A stretch of DNA of 60,343 nt, from assembly GCA_946404405.1 (NCBI GenBank), contig CAMJDL010000016.1:1-60343 (forward strand), given 5' to 3'. Under the pieces are notes generated by a model that was not told the DNA's origin, did no database searches, and saw only the letters and a program-made list of their open reading frames with translations. Source of the DNA: an uncultured Prevotella sp. Lineage in GTDB: Bacteria; Bacteroidota; Bacteroidia; Bacteroidales; Bacteroidaceae. Below, piece by piece: positions 41,823 through 50,701 of this stretch. The stretch's first letter is position 1, and every line of letters starts with the position of its first letter. A program made the position numbers and the translations under genes.

Positions 41823-43333
41823 GCCTTGTGTCCTCCTATCTGTTTGTTACGGTCTTTAGCGGTGGCACCTTCCTCGTAGTTCAGACCGCGAAGAATGGCG
41901 TTCTTGCCAAATCGGTTCTTGATTTTCAACTGTGCCTCCTGCAAGCGTCGCTCCTTGTCGAGGCGGGCCTGCTCTTCCTGCTTCTGCTTCTTCAGAGCTT
42001 CGTAGTCGGTAAACAAGTCGAGCTGCTGGGGCTGCTCTGGTTGCTGGGCAATAGCAGACTCTAACACGACGTGATTGACGCAGAGGTTCAAGCGTCGGAT
42101 GAGCAAATCAGGGTTGACCAGACGGTCGAACAGGGATGCTGCAGCCTCCATGATCATGCGAGAGGATGATGTGGGTTTGTCGAAGTTCGATGTACCATGT
42201 GCATGCTTGGGAACAGCCTTGCCATAGTAGTTGGTGGTAATCTCGCCATGATACTTTTCGCGTATCTCAGGACGTGTGAGGCACTCGGCATCGTAGCCCA
42301 CAGTGAGTACGAGCTGGTCGGTGACCATACGCTTTGATACCAAATCGAGGGCCATTCCCTCGGCCATTTCCTGAATGACAACACGGGCTTTCTTAAATAT
42401 GTAGGGCTCCTGCAGCACCTGACCGCTGCTGAATGAGTTGGTCTCAGGACGATAGGCCTTGACGGCTTCAATGGTACAAGGTTCCCAGCCCCAGGCATGG
42501 TCTATAAGTAGTTCTGCATTAACGCCAAACATCTTGTAAAGGAGTTCTTCGTTCTGCTCAGAAAGGCGGGCTATCTTACCCATGGTATCAATACCATACA
42601 GTGCCAGCTTTTGGGCAATGCCTCGGCCCACACGCCAGAACTTAGTCAGCGGTGTGTAGTCCCACAGCTCACGACGGTAGGTCTGCTCGTCGAGTTCAGC
42701 AATGCGCACGCCGTCCTTATCGGCAGGCATCTTTTTGGCCACAATATCCATCGCCACTTTGCAGAGATACATATTGGTGCCAATGCCGGCAGTTGCCGTG
42801 ATACCCGTCTGTGCAAGGACATCTCGTATCATGGTCATGGCCAACTCATGGGCTGTCATCCTATAGGTACCAAGATAGTTGGTGACATCCATGAACACCT
42901 CGTCGATGGAATAGACGTGGATATCCTCAGGGGCAATGTATTTCAGATATACGCTATAAACCTTGCTGCTGACCTCAATATAATGGGCCATACGTGGCGG
43001 TGCGGCGATATAGTCAACGGCCCAGTCCGGATGTGCTTTCAACTCTAGGTCATTGGACGATTTGCCCGTTAGCCTGTGCTGTGGAGCCTGCCACTGTCGC
43101 TGGTTGTTCACTTCGCGCATGCGCTGTACCACCTCGAAGAGTCGCGCACGGCCACCAATGCCGTAGGCTTTCAACGAGGGAGAGACAGCAAGGCAAATGG
43201 TCTTCTCAGTGCGGCTGACATCGGCCACCACAAGGTTGGTGGTCAGAGGGTCAAGTCCTCTGTCCACACACTCTACTGAAGCGTAAAACGACTTCAAGTC
43301 GATGGCTATGTATGTCCGCTGAGCGTCCTGCAT
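41819..43333 (-). CDS. Y-family DNA polymerase (UmuC/DinB type)
   Basis: A 504-aa translesion polymerase. I chose the ATG at 43333; the longer frame passes the promoter box at 43365-43358. The start reads [19 protein letters not shown] with the first metal Asp and the steric Tyr. Later are [11 protein letters not shown] (second metal site) and the helix-hairpin-helix [20 protein letters not shown]. The C-terminal ~100 residues hold a Gln-rich helical tail of unknown use. It copies damaged DNA. Confidence 0.92.
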   Translation of the reverse strand: MQDAQRTYIAIDLKSFYASVECVDRGLDPLTTNLVVADVSRTEKTICLAVSPSLKAYGIGGRARLFEVVQRMREVNNQRQWQAPQHRLTGKSSNDLELKAHPDWAVDYIAAPPRMAHYIEVSSKVYSVYLKYIAPEDIHVYSIDEVFMDVTNYLGTYRMTAHELAMTMIRDVLAQTGITATAGIGTNMYLCKVAMDIVAKKMPADKDGVRIAELDEQTYRRELWDYTPLTKFWRVGRGIAQKLALYGIDTMGKIARLSEQNEELLYKMFGVNAELLIDHAWGWEPCTIEAVKAYRPETNSFSSGQVLQEPYIFKKARVVIQEMAEGMALDLVSKRMVTDQLVLTVGYDAECLTRPEIREKYHGEITTNYYGKAVPKHAHGTSNFDKPTSSSRMIMEAAASLFDRLVNPDLLIRRLNLCVNHVVLESAIAQQPEQPQQLDLFTDYEALKKQKQEEQARLDKERRLQEAQLKIKNRFGKNAILRGLNYEEGATAKDRNKQIGGHKA

Positions 43334-43506
43334 ATGAAATAATCTGTTTTCTACCTGCAAAGGTACGAATAAGCGAGTACAATACAAAAGGAAAACTTGT
43401 TTTTCTTTATATTGTCGAGCGCAAGTACTTTCGGCAAAGCCAAAGTTCGAAATAAAGTTCATATTTCGTCAGATTTGCTGTCTTTTCGTGCTTCTGGATG
43501 TTACCG

Positions 43507-43514
43507 TACTTTTG
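43507..43514 (+). promoter_or_regulatory. -7 box almost adjacent to the ATG
   Basis: TACTTTTG ends 4 bases before the ATG at 43519. With a usual spacing the transcript would start at or next to the ATG, so the gene may be leaderless. Confidence 0.45.
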
Positions 43515-43518
43515 CAGC

Positions 43519-44271
43519 ATGGAAACATTCAATATCACTTTGCCCACCAGTTGGGCTGAATTATCCGACAAGCAGTTGCACATGGTTTACAGCCTGTTTG
43601 CTCGCGACTTGTCATCATCGGAGGTTAAAACACTCTGCCTGATGAAGTGGAACGGCCTGAAAGTGCTTGGCCAAATGCCTGACAAACGTTTCCTCATTAA
43701 GCGAGGAAAGGAGGAGGTTATCCTCAGTACCAGGCAGATTCAGCAAGCAACGTCAGTCCTCGATTATCTGGATTCATTCGCACCTATGCCCGTGCGTATC
43801 TCGAAGATAAGCAAGCATAAAGCAATTGCAGCGGACTTTGAGAAGGTGCCGTTTGAGCAGTTTCTGTTTGTTGAAAACCTGTTCCAGGGTTATCTCAACA
43901 CACAGAACGACGAGCTGCTGCTTCAGATGGCGCAGGTGTTGTACGCCAGCGACCATGTGAAGCCTGACAAGGCGCATCACGTCGGCATCTTCTATTGGAT
44001 GGCATCGCTCAAACAGTATTTCGCTGGGCTTTTCTCGAACTTCTATAAGCCTGTAACTAACAATAGTGACGGCAATCTGCTGGGCAGTGGCCAGCCAGAT
44101 CTGTACAGTCAATTACGTGACAGCACAAACGCCATGATACGCGCTTTAACGGGAGGCGATATCACCAAAGAAGCTGCCATCATGAAGATGGATACATGGC
44201 GTGCTCTCACGGAGTTGGACGCTAAGGCACGTGAGGTGGAGGAGATTCGTAAAGCTACACAAAATAAATAA
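43519..44271 (+). CDS. phage-associated protein
   Basis: A 250-aa protein: METFNITLPTSWAELSDKQL at the start, a helical middle with VPFEQFLFVENLFQGYL and a C-terminal TWRALTELDAKAREVEEI. I recall it as a conserved neighbour of portal and tail genes in Bacteroidales prophage-like clusters, perhaps a tail-assembly protein. No motif proves it. It has a promoter so close to the ATG that a leaderless message is possible. Confidence 0.55.
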   Translation: METFNITLPTSWAELSDKQLHMVYSLFARDLSSSEVKTLCLMKWNGLKVLGQMPDKRFLIKRGKEEVILSTRQIQQATSVLDYLDSFAPMPVRISKISKHKAIAADFEKVPFEQFLFVENLFQGYLNTQNDELLLQMAQVLYASDHVKPDKAHHVGIFYWMASLKQYFAGLFSNFYKPVTNNSDGNLLGSGQPDLYSQLRDSTNAMIRALTGGDITKEAAIMKMDTWRALTELDAKAREVEEIRKATQNK

Positions 44272-44298
44272 TTTTTCACTATTCACTTATCACTTAAT

Positions 44299-44841
44299 AT
44301 GTTCCCATTTACCCCATATACACCACCAAAGCCTGCAACAGTCATTAACGACCATACCTTTAACTGGAATGCAACGGCATTCTTTGAGGACTTGACGAAG
44401 CGAAACAAGTTCGCTCGTTCCAAGCAATTTACTTTCTGCAGAGTCTCTGGGCTTGATGGCTTCGAAGAGGCACTGGCTAAGATGCTCACTAAAAAGGCTT
44501 TCGTCTGTGTGTCCGACATCTCGCAGGGATATACGGACATCAACAACACACCGCACACTCGCAGAGTGAAGACGGTGTTCCTGGCCATGCGACATGCTAT
44601 AGACAATATGGAGGCTCGACAGTCGTGTATGGACACGATGCGAGAGCTGTTCAGGCAGTTCATGTCTGTCCTGATCATGGAACAGACACGACTGCAGGAA
44701 CATTACATCTACATTGATCCGCGTATCTCATTTCAAGAAATTGACCGGTATTTCTTCTCAGGATGCGCTTGTGCATACTTCCAAATCGGAGTAGAAACCT
44801 ACACCGATTTACAATTCAATGCCGAGGAGTGGACGAAATAA
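44299..44841 (+). CDS. phage-associated hypothetical protein
   Basis: A 180-aa protein of mixed fold (MFPFTPYTPPKPATVINDHT). It is 27 bases after the previous gene, with a TCACTATTCACTTATCACTT repeat spacer between. The next gene starts inside its 3' end. Its size and place suggest a tail completion or minor capsid protein, but this is inferred from position. Confidence 0.55.
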   Translation: MFPFTPYTPPKPATVINDHTFNWNATAFFEDLTKRNKFARSKQFTFCRVSGLDGFEEALAKMLTKKAFVCVSDISQGYTDINNTPHTRRVKTVFLAMRHAIDNMEARQSCMDTMRELFRQFMSVLIMEQTRLQEHYIYIDPRISFQEIDRYFFSGCACAYFQIGVETYTDLQFNAEEWTK

Positions 44842-45263
44842 TCAATCAACATCCGGATCCGCAAGGCGAACGCGAGAAGTTCGTGACCGCCTTTAATGAC
44901 ACTATGATCAAAATCTGGCAGGAGCAAATAACACTCCTGGATGTCATTGATACTGGCCACCTGCTGCACTCTGTAAAGGCAATACCTGTAAGGGCTGATG
45001 GCAGATTCATAGAAATCGGACTGTCTCAGCTCTTCACGGAATATGGCCTCTGGCAGGACTTTGGCACAGGCAAAGAAATACCCCGTGGCAACCATGGGGA
45101 TATAGGTCGTGAAAAGAAACGTAAGACTAAAAAGTGGTTCTCCAAGAAGTATTATTCTTCAGTTCTTAACCTTCGTGACTTCCTAGCTGACAACATAGGT
45201 GCCTCGTTTGTCGGCCTAGTAGCCAAAGCACTCGATGACAATTATCGTCGCTACAATCATTAG
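44829..45263 (+). CDS. HK97 gp10-like phage protein
   Basis: I chose GTG at 44829, preceded by GAGGAG-like purines and overlapping the previous stop by 13 bases; the frame from 44763 is mostly inside that gene. The 144-aa protein has the gp10-like pattern: VIDTGHLLHSVKAIPV, then FTEYGLWQDFGTGKEI and a basic block (REKKRKTKKWFSKKY). Gp10 proteins join the head and tail. It is the last gene before a terminator and a block of host genes. Confidence 0.65.
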   Translation: MDEIINQHPDPQGEREKFVTAFNDTMIKIWQEQITLLDVIDTGHLLHSVKAIPVRADGRFIEIGLSQLFTEYGLWQDFGTGKEIPRGNHGDIGREKKRKTKKWFSKKYYSSVLNLRDFLADNIGASFVGLVAKALDDNYRRYNH

Positions 45264-45272
45264 TACGAAAAA

Positions 45273-45301
45273 GCCCTGGCTTGCAAAATGCAGGTCAGGG
45301 C
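45273..45301 (+). terminator. intrinsic terminator, GGCTTGC/GCAGGTC family
   Basis: GCCCTG/CAGGGC encloses GGCTTGC-AAAAT-GCAGGTC, nearly the loop of the terminator at 12374-12402. Confidence 0.75.
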
Positions 45302-45324
45302 ATTCTTATGTTTTGAGTTACTCG

Positions 45325-45747
45325 TTATGATACCTCAATGGATTTAGTGACTTTCTGCTTCGGCTCTGTCTTCGGCATGGTGACGGTCAAGATGCCGTCC
45401 TCCACCTTGGCAGAGATTTGGTCTTTCACAACATCATCAGGCAGCGTGTAGTTCTGCTCGTAGTTCGAGTAGCTGAACTCGCGGCGCAGATAGTGATGGT
45501 GCTTGTCCTCATGCTTGTGCTCGGCCTTGTTCTCGATGGCGATGGTGAGGTTGCCCTCGTCGTTGATGCTGACTCGGCAATATTCTTTCTTAATGCCCGG
45601 AGCTGCAAGTTCCATCGTGTAGGCTTTCTCACTCTCCTTGACATTGACTGCAGGTGCTGTACTGTTGGCACGAGGCATCCAATCATTGTTCAAGAAATCC
45701 TCAAATACTGTTGGCATCCAACTGTTCTGAAACATTACTGGTAACAT
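45325..45747 (-). CDS. Hsp20/alpha-crystallin small heat-shock protein
   Basis: A 140-aa small heat-shock protein. I chose the ATG at 45747, which has a strong AGGAGG about 10 bases before it, rare in this window. The alpha-crystallin domain has KAYTMELAAPGIKKE and the final LTVTMPKTEP (I/V-x-I/V-like). It holds unfolded proteins for the chaperones. A plain host stress gene. Confidence 0.93.
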   Translation of the reverse strand: MLPVMFQNSWMPTVFEDFLNNDWMPRANSTAPAVNVKESEKAYTMELAAPGIKKEYCRVSINDEGNLTIAIENKAEHKHEDKHHHYLRREFSYSNYEQNYTLPDDVVKDQISAKVEDGILTVTMPKTEPKQKVTKSIEVS

Positions 45748-45932
45748 AATCAATACCTCCTAATTTTACTTTTAGTTTAACGTATGTTCTGATCGCCTCG
45801 GCCTTTGTTGCGTCGGCTTTCACCAGGCATAGTACAACTTTCGTGCCGATTGTCAAAATGGCACTCAAAGATAGTCAAGTTGGCACGAAATTTAAACTCG
45901 GTTAAACTATGCTGACAATTTCTTAAACTCCT

Positions 45933-46688
45933 TTAAACAATGGAGTAAGAATCGCCCTCTCTGGTGATTTCCCAGAAAGGAATACCTTTTTCATCCGTAA
46001 ACTCCTTCATACGCCATGAGGATTCGAAGCCACTGGCTACGAAATGCATGGGTACAAAGAGTCCGACCTTGAAGCGCTCGATGAACTGTCGGCCACCAAG
46101 GGTATAGCCATTGCCGATACGCCCGTCAATGGGGAACATCACCACATCGAAGCTGTCTGTAATCTTGCGGATGTCCTTCAGCTCACCCAGATACTGTTTC
46201 TCATGGGCTATGGGGTCAATGTCTTCGTCAAACTCCTCGCTATAGATGGTCTCACCTGGCACGGCTTCAGGCAGAAATCTCGCATACCAGTTGTTCAAGT
46301 CACCGGCATGGAAGATTCGTTTACCCTCGGTCTCTACAATCCAAGACACACCGCTGTCTGTGCTGCCTAATGCCCAAACGTATAATGTGCCATCAGACCA
46401 TGTACTTCCCTTTGCCAGCCATACGTCGGCATCTTCCTTATTGGCTCTACGATGCTTATAAATGTCCTTGGAGAGAATGTAGGTGATACCTTCACGCTGC
46501 TTCCTCCACTCGAAGATGGCACTATTGAAGTGGTCTTCGTGGAAGTGGCTGGAGAACACATAAACAGGCTTATCCTTTTTCAGGAACGTTGGCACGACAC
46601 CATTCAAGTCCAGCCAGTAGTCGAATATCAGGATGGACTTCTCCGTTTCCAGCACGAAACCACTATGGAAGATGTAGGTGAGTGTCAT
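45933..46688 (-). CDS. MBL-fold metallo-hydrolase
   Basis: A 251-aa metallo-beta-lactamase-fold protein. The zinc motif is S-S-H-F-H-E-D-H-F (H-x-H-x-D-H, near residue 50) after FDYWLDL; the later metal ligand is in IFHAGDLNNW and the last in VPMHFV. The substrate is not known. Its start overlaps the stop of the upstream 78-aa gene (ATGA), so both are in the same minus-strand operon. Confidence 0.9.
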   Translation of the reverse strand: MTLTYIFHSGFVLETEKSILIFDYWLDLNGVVPTFLKKDKPVYVFSSHFHEDHFNSAIFEWRKQREGITYILSKDIYKHRRANKEDADVWLAKGSTWSDGTLYVWALGSTDSGVSWIVETEGKRIFHAGDLNNWYARFLPEAVPGETIYSEEFDEDIDPIAHEKQYLGELKDIRKITDSFDVVMFPIDGRIGNGYTLGGRQFIERFKVGLFVPMHFVASGFESSWRMKEFTDEKGIPFWEITREGDSYSIV

Positions 46689-46921
46689 TGTTGCAGCATT
46701 TCACAGAGTTTATCTTCTCTGATAATCTTTGGCGCAGATTTTCCTGCCAGCACCAACACCTTCTTGTCATTTCTATAGATATGAAGCTGGCGCGAGCGGA
46801 CTACAGCCGTCAGTTCAGGGTCATCCTGCATAGCCAGCCAAAGAGAATGATAGATACCATCCTCATCAAACAGCTTCTTCTGTAGATGCGAACACATGTT
46901 GGTTGTATCGACTGCTATCAT
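46685..46921 (-). CDS. hypothetical 78-aa protein
   Basis: A small soluble protein (MIAVDTTNMCSHLQKKLFDE) with a C-terminal basic segment. ATG at 46921 lies 2 bases after the stop of the pentapeptide gene; the longer frame to 46930 overlaps it. The tight spacing on both sides indicates an operon. Family unknown. Confidence 0.55.
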   Translation of the reverse strand: MIAVDTTNMCSHLQKKLFDEDGIYHSLWLAMQDDPELTAVVRSRQLHIYRNDKKVLVLAGKSAPKIIREDKLCEMLQQ

Positions 46922-46922
46922 A

Positions 46923-47462
46923 TTATACAATCTCTATTTTATATCCTGCCAATAGTCCTTCCACGCCATAGCGTGAGAACTTGGCATGGCTTAGGCGATT
47001 ATCGTTGGGGTTGATGATATAGCCGCGAGCTGTTGTGAAGTCGGCATACTCCAAGTTACAACGCGTGAACTCCGCCAATCGCAGTTCACATTCGTTGAAT
47101 ACGGCTTTCTTCAAGTTGCAGTCGGCAAAGTCCACCTCTTCCAATTGGCATCTGTCGAAGCGAGTGCCCAGCAAGCTTAGACCATGAAACGAGGCATATT
47201 GCAACTGACAATCCTTGAAACCTGCACGAAAGGTAAACCTGTTGGCATCGCTGAAGTTGATGCCCGTCATCTTGCATCCGTCAAAGCGGACACCATTCCA
47301 GGACGTTCCTCGGCTCTTGCACAAACTGAGGTTGCATGATGTAAACTGGCAATCCTCAAACAGTACATCGCTGAAGACTATTTCCGTGAAATCGCAGTGG
47401 TCAAAAGTCACTCCGATATATTCCCGTTCCAACTCTTCACTTCTGAAGTCTATGTCTTTCAT
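46923..47462 (-). CDS. pentapeptide-repeat protein
   Basis: A 179-aa protein built mostly of A(D/N)LXX-like repeats: EIVFSDVLFEDCQFTSCNLS, then FDRCQLEEVDFADCNL and FNECELRLAEFTRCNL. Such a right-handed beta-helix mimics DNA in Qnr proteins that protect gyrase. It lacks an obvious Qnr loop signature I can confirm. It lies between a GNAT gene and a small unknown gene on the same strand. Confidence 0.88.
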   Translation of the reverse strand: MKDIDFRSEELEREYIGVTFDHCDFTEIVFSDVLFEDCQFTSCNLSLCKSRGTSWNGVRFDGCKMTGINFSDANRFTFRAGFKDCQLQYASFHGLSLLGTRFDRCQLEEVDFADCNLKKAVFNECELRLAEFTRCNLEYADFTTARGYIINPNDNRLSHAKFSRYGVEGLLAGYKIEIV

Positions 47463-47464
47463 TA

Positions 47465-48400
47465 TTATATATTTAATGTCATTCTGATGTGAGGAATGCC
47501 ATCGAGCATGAAAGTATCGGAGGATTGCTTGAATCCTACGATTTCATAGAAGCCTTTGGCATATTCCTGCGCTTCAAGATCAATTTGCTTTGCACCAAAA
47601 TGCTCCTTTGCTGCTTCAATGGCATAGAGCATAATTTGCTTGCCATATCCCTTGCCTCGTTCTGTAGTAATAACCCTGCCAATGGAGATTTCCTGCATGT
47701 GAGTTCCTGCCGGACATACACGAGCCAAAGCAACTACCTTGTCCGCAATGGTCAGCCACAAGTGAATGGACTTCTGATCATCACCATCCAAATCCTGATA
47801 GACGCAGTTCTGCTCTACTACAAACACTTCGCTACGCACTCTCAAAAGTTCGTACAACTCATCGACAGTCAACTCTTGGAATGTTTTCTGATGAAATACA
47901 GGCTTTTTTCTCATTTTCTGATAAGCCAGCCGCTCGTCGCCACTGGCAAGGTATACGATGCCGCAATAGGTAAAACCGTGCTTCTCGATGTTGTGCTGCA
48001 TGATATGATTATCCTTATGGGTATCGATGCGGATGTTTGCATCACGCGAGAAGCAGAAATCCATGATGTCGCTGAAGATGCCGTGAACATCAGGGTAGCT
48101 GGCAATACGATGGATGACATGATAGGATTGTACGTCATCCAGCCACTCACCATCGTATATCTTTGAATAGGTAGGCTCAGGGGAGGGGAGGAAAGCGAAA
48201 TAGCCAACGATGTGGTCTGAATCCTCTATGACAAAACCGCCATGCTTCTCCATATCGCCAAAGAGAACTGCTTCCGATGGGTAGCCATCTCCCCATTGGT
48301 GCATGTTACCTGAAGATCGCATAATCTTCTTTGCAGCCTCCATCACCTGCATAATCCCAGGTATGTCTGCTGGTTTTGCTTCCCTTATAATTCTACTCAT
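47465..48400 (-). CDS. tandem GNAT / ElaA-type acetyltransferase fusion
   Basis: A 311-aa protein with two GNAT domains. Residues 1-165 are a typical GNAT (IIREAKPADIPGIMQVMEAA, ending YCGIVYLASGDERLAYQKM). Residues 166-311 are ElaA-like (LYELLRVRSEVFVVEQNCVY, then ISIGRVITTERGKGYGKQIM). The join is a short basic linker KKPVFHQK. Each domain keeps an acetyl-CoA loop or its position, the second more clearly. Targets unknown. Confidence 0.88.
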   Translation of the reverse strand: MSRIIREAKPADIPGIMQVMEAAKKIMRSSGNMHQWGDGYPSEAVLFGDMEKHGGFVIEDSDHIVGYFAFLPSPEPTYSKIYDGEWLDDVQSYHVIHRIASYPDVHGIFSDIMDFCFSRDANIRIDTHKDNHIMQHNIEKHGFTYCGIVYLASGDERLAYQKMRKKPVFHQKTFQELTVDELYELLRVRSEVFVVEQNCVYQDLDGDDQKSIHLWLTIADKVVALARVCPAGTHMQEISIGRVITTERGKGYGKQIMLYAIEAAKEHFGAKQIDLEAQEYAKGFYEIVGFKQSSDTFMLDGIPHIRMTLNI

Positions 48401-48409
48401 TATCTCCTG

Positions 48410-49318
48410 TTATTTTTTATCCTTTGCCTTTCTTGCGAACTCAAAGAGTGACTTTGGCAGATGGCAGTAGCCTGTAGGATTCTTGTCGAGATAATCTTGA
48501 TGATATTCTTCGGCTGAATAGAAGTTCTGCAACGGCAGCTTTTCTACGGCCAAAGGCTGCTGATAATTTTTCTGATCCTCAGCAAACACCTTTTCGATAA
48601 CGGGCAAGTCTTCAGCATTGGTATAGTAGACGCCAGTGCGGTAACGGGTGCCTTCGTCATGTCCCTGCTTGTTGAGCCTCGTAGGGTCGATGGCCTTGAA
48701 GAACATCTGCAGGAGGAATTCAAGGCTGACCACATCAGGATTGTACTTCACGTGTACCGTCTCGGCATAGCCGGTCGTGTCTGTATAGACTTCCTTGTAC
48801 GAGGGATCAGCAGTATGTCCGTTGGCAAATCCAACTTCCGTTTCTACTACGCCCTCAATCTGCTTGAAGTAGTGCTCTGTTCCCCAAAAACAGCCGCCTG
48901 CAAGAAAGATATCTTTGCCATTCTTTATTTCTATGATTCCGTCAACCTCATGCTCAACGAAGGGGCCGGCTTTACACTCCAGAAGTACACTGGGTTCAAG
49001 ACACTCCAAACCATGCCACACGTTCTTGGGGATGTCAACACCGTATGTCCCGCTCTCCTGACTGATAACGCAGGATGACAGTATCTTTCCATCATCCTTA
49101 TAGGTCGTCACTCTGACCTTGCCCTTTAGGATTACGAAGGTCTCGTCCTTATCAGGATGGTGATGCACTGGGATGAAAGTACCTGGTTCCAAGGCATTGA
49201 GGAAGCGGTGGCACTTATCCTGTAGGCTCTCATGGAAGTTATAGTTCATGCGCAGTCGGGACGACTTCTTCGCCTGTTCCACGACACCGCTAATCAGTTG
49301 TTCGTCTATGATCTTCAT
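48410..49318 (-). CDS. msrA: WbuC-like cupin fused to peptide methionine sulfoxide reductase A
   Basis: A 302-aa fusion. Residues 1-130 are a cupin (IPVHHHPDKDETFVILKGKV, with H52-H54 and E59 as likely metal ligands) of the WbuC type. Residues 137-302 are MsrA, with the catalytic GGCFWG (C143), then GYAETVHVKYNP and YHQDYLDKNP. MsrA repairs oxidised methionine. The cupin may sense or bind a small molecule. Fusion of these two is unusual in my knowledge. It lies in an operon-like minus-strand block. Confidence 0.92.
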   Translation of the reverse strand: MKIIDEQLISGVVEQAKKSSRLRMNYNFHESLQDKCHRFLNALEPGTFIPVHHHPDKDETFVILKGKVRVTTYKDDGKILSSCVISQESGTYGVDIPKNVWHGLECLEPSVLLECKAGPFVEHEVDGIIEIKNGKDIFLAGGCFWGTEHYFKQIEGVVETEVGFANGHTADPSYKEVYTDTTGYAETVHVKYNPDVVSLEFLLQMFFKAIDPTRLNKQGHDEGTRYRTGVYYTNAEDLPVIEKVFAEDQKNYQQPLAVEKLPLQNFYSAEEYHQDYLDKNPTGYCHLPKSLFEFARKAKDKK

Positions 49319-49323
49319 ATTGA

Positions 49324-50049
49324 TTATCTGATAAAGTTCATAAACTGGGGACGTTCGTCACGCTTGGGAGCAGAATCACCATCGGCATGAATCTTGTGGA
49401 GCAGGAAGGCCATATTGGTAGCCAGAGTGCGCATGGTCTGCATGCCCTCAGTATCGAGTTTCACCTCTCCCTTGCCTGCACCGTAGGCGATGTTCCAATA
49501 TTGTGAGGTGACAACAGGCATGTTCATCATCTCAAACATCATGTTCATGGTCTGGAGCGTGGCTGTAGCTCCGCCGCGCCGACAGACAGCCAATGCCGCA
49601 GCAGGCTTGTTCTGTACCAGATGACCAGCTGAGAAAAATAGGCGCTGCATCAGAGAGAGGATTCCACCGTTAGGCTGACCATAGTAAACAGGTGTACCCA
49701 CGATGAGCGCATCTGCCGTAGCCATCTTCTCGGTGATGACGCTGCAGAGGTCATCATCGAACACGCAGCCCTTACCGCCGTTTCGATGGCAGCCGCCACA
49801 GTTGATGCACATGCGGACAGGCTTGCGGCCTATCTGAACGATTTCTGTTTCGATACCATGCTTCTGCAATGTCGCCTCAATCTCTTGCAGACAGCAGAAC
49901 GTATTACCATCGGTTCTGGGGCTGCCATTGACGAGGAGTACTTTGCACTTTTTACCTGTTACCGTATTTATCATGGCTGATACTGGCGATACGACAGCAG
50001 CTGTTGCAGCCGCCATAGTGGCTTTCTTGATAAAATCTCTTCTGTCCAT
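49324..50049 (-). CDS. Tat-exported flavodoxin-like FMN reductase
   Basis: A 241-aa protein of the NADPH-dependent FMN reductase family with a twin-arginine signal MDRRDFIKKATMAAATAAVV. The FMN loop is NGSPRTDGNT and a C-x-x-C-G-G-C pattern follows (CINCGGCHRNGGKGC), as in iron-sulfur flavoproteins. Export after folding fits a cofactor-bearing periplasmic enzyme. It is next to an exported nitroreductase, so both may act in the envelope. Confidence 0.88.
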   Translation of the reverse strand: MDRRDFIKKATMAAATAAVVSPVSAMINTVTGKKCKVLLVNGSPRTDGNTFCCLQEIEATLQKHGIETEIVQIGRKPVRMCINCGGCHRNGGKGCVFDDDLCSVITEKMATADALIVGTPVYYGQPNGGILSLMQRLFFSAGHLVQNKPAAALAVCRRGGATATLQTMNMMFEMMNMPVVTSQYWNIAYGAGKGEVKLDTEGMQTMRTLATNMAFLLHKIHADGDSAPKRDERPQFMNFIR

Positions 50050-50059
50050 TGCGTGATCT

Positions 50060-50668
50060 CTATTTAATGTATTTCACCTTCGAGGCATCGCGAGGCTTTG
50101 CTGCAGGCTGTTCGTCGGGATAGCCGATGGCAAGGATATAGTTCAGCTTGTAGCCTTTTGGGATGTCGAGACGTTCGAGGAAGAACTTGCACTTCTCGTT
50201 AGACAGAAGAAAACGCACAGGGCCTTGCAGACAGCAGGTGCCAAGACCAAGCGACTGTGCTGCCAACATCATGTTCTCGCCCAGCAGGCCGGCATCCAAC
50301 TCGCCACCGCCATTAGCAGGGGTGCAGACACAAATCAGATTCGGGGCGTTACGGAACATGTTCTTGAAATCCTTGTCGCGTTTCACCATCTCAGCGTTCT
50401 CCTGTTTGTACACCTCCGTTACATCGGCAATCAGCTTCTGGTCTTCCACCACACGGACAATCCACGGCTGGCGGTTCATTCCGCTAGGTGCATTGATGCC
50501 TGCACGGACGATGACTTCCAGTTTTGCATGTTCAACTGGTTTGTCAAGATACTTACGGATAGAACGACGCGCCATGATATTATTAATTACTTCATTCTCA
50601 TAGGAGCTCTGTGCTGAAAGAGTCAGCACACAAACCATTGCCACAAGGCTCAAAAACATTCTCTTCAT
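50060..50668 (-). CDS. exported nitroreductase-family protein
   Basis: A 202-aa protein with a Sec signal (MKRMFLSLVAMVCVLTLSAQ) and a nitroreductase domain: NIMARRSIRKYLDKPV at the start, INAPSGMNRQPWIV for FMN and GLGTCCLQGP. Members reduce nitro or quinone groups with NAD(P)H, or act as dehydrogenases. Export of this family is not common. It is paired with the Tat flavoprotein downstream on the same strand. Confidence 0.88.
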   Translation of the reverse strand: MKRMFLSLVAMVCVLTLSAQSSYENEVINNIMARRSIRKYLDKPVEHAKLEVIVRAGINAPSGMNRQPWIVRVVEDQKLIADVTEVYKQENAEMVKRDKDFKNMFRNAPNLICVCTPANGGGELDAGLLGENMMLAAQSLGLGTCCLQGPVRFLLSNEKCKFFLERLDIPKGYKLNYILAIGYPDEQPAAKPRDASKVKYIK

Positions 50669-50701
50669 ATTAGTCTAATTTATTCTTGTGATTTAAAGTC
50701 A

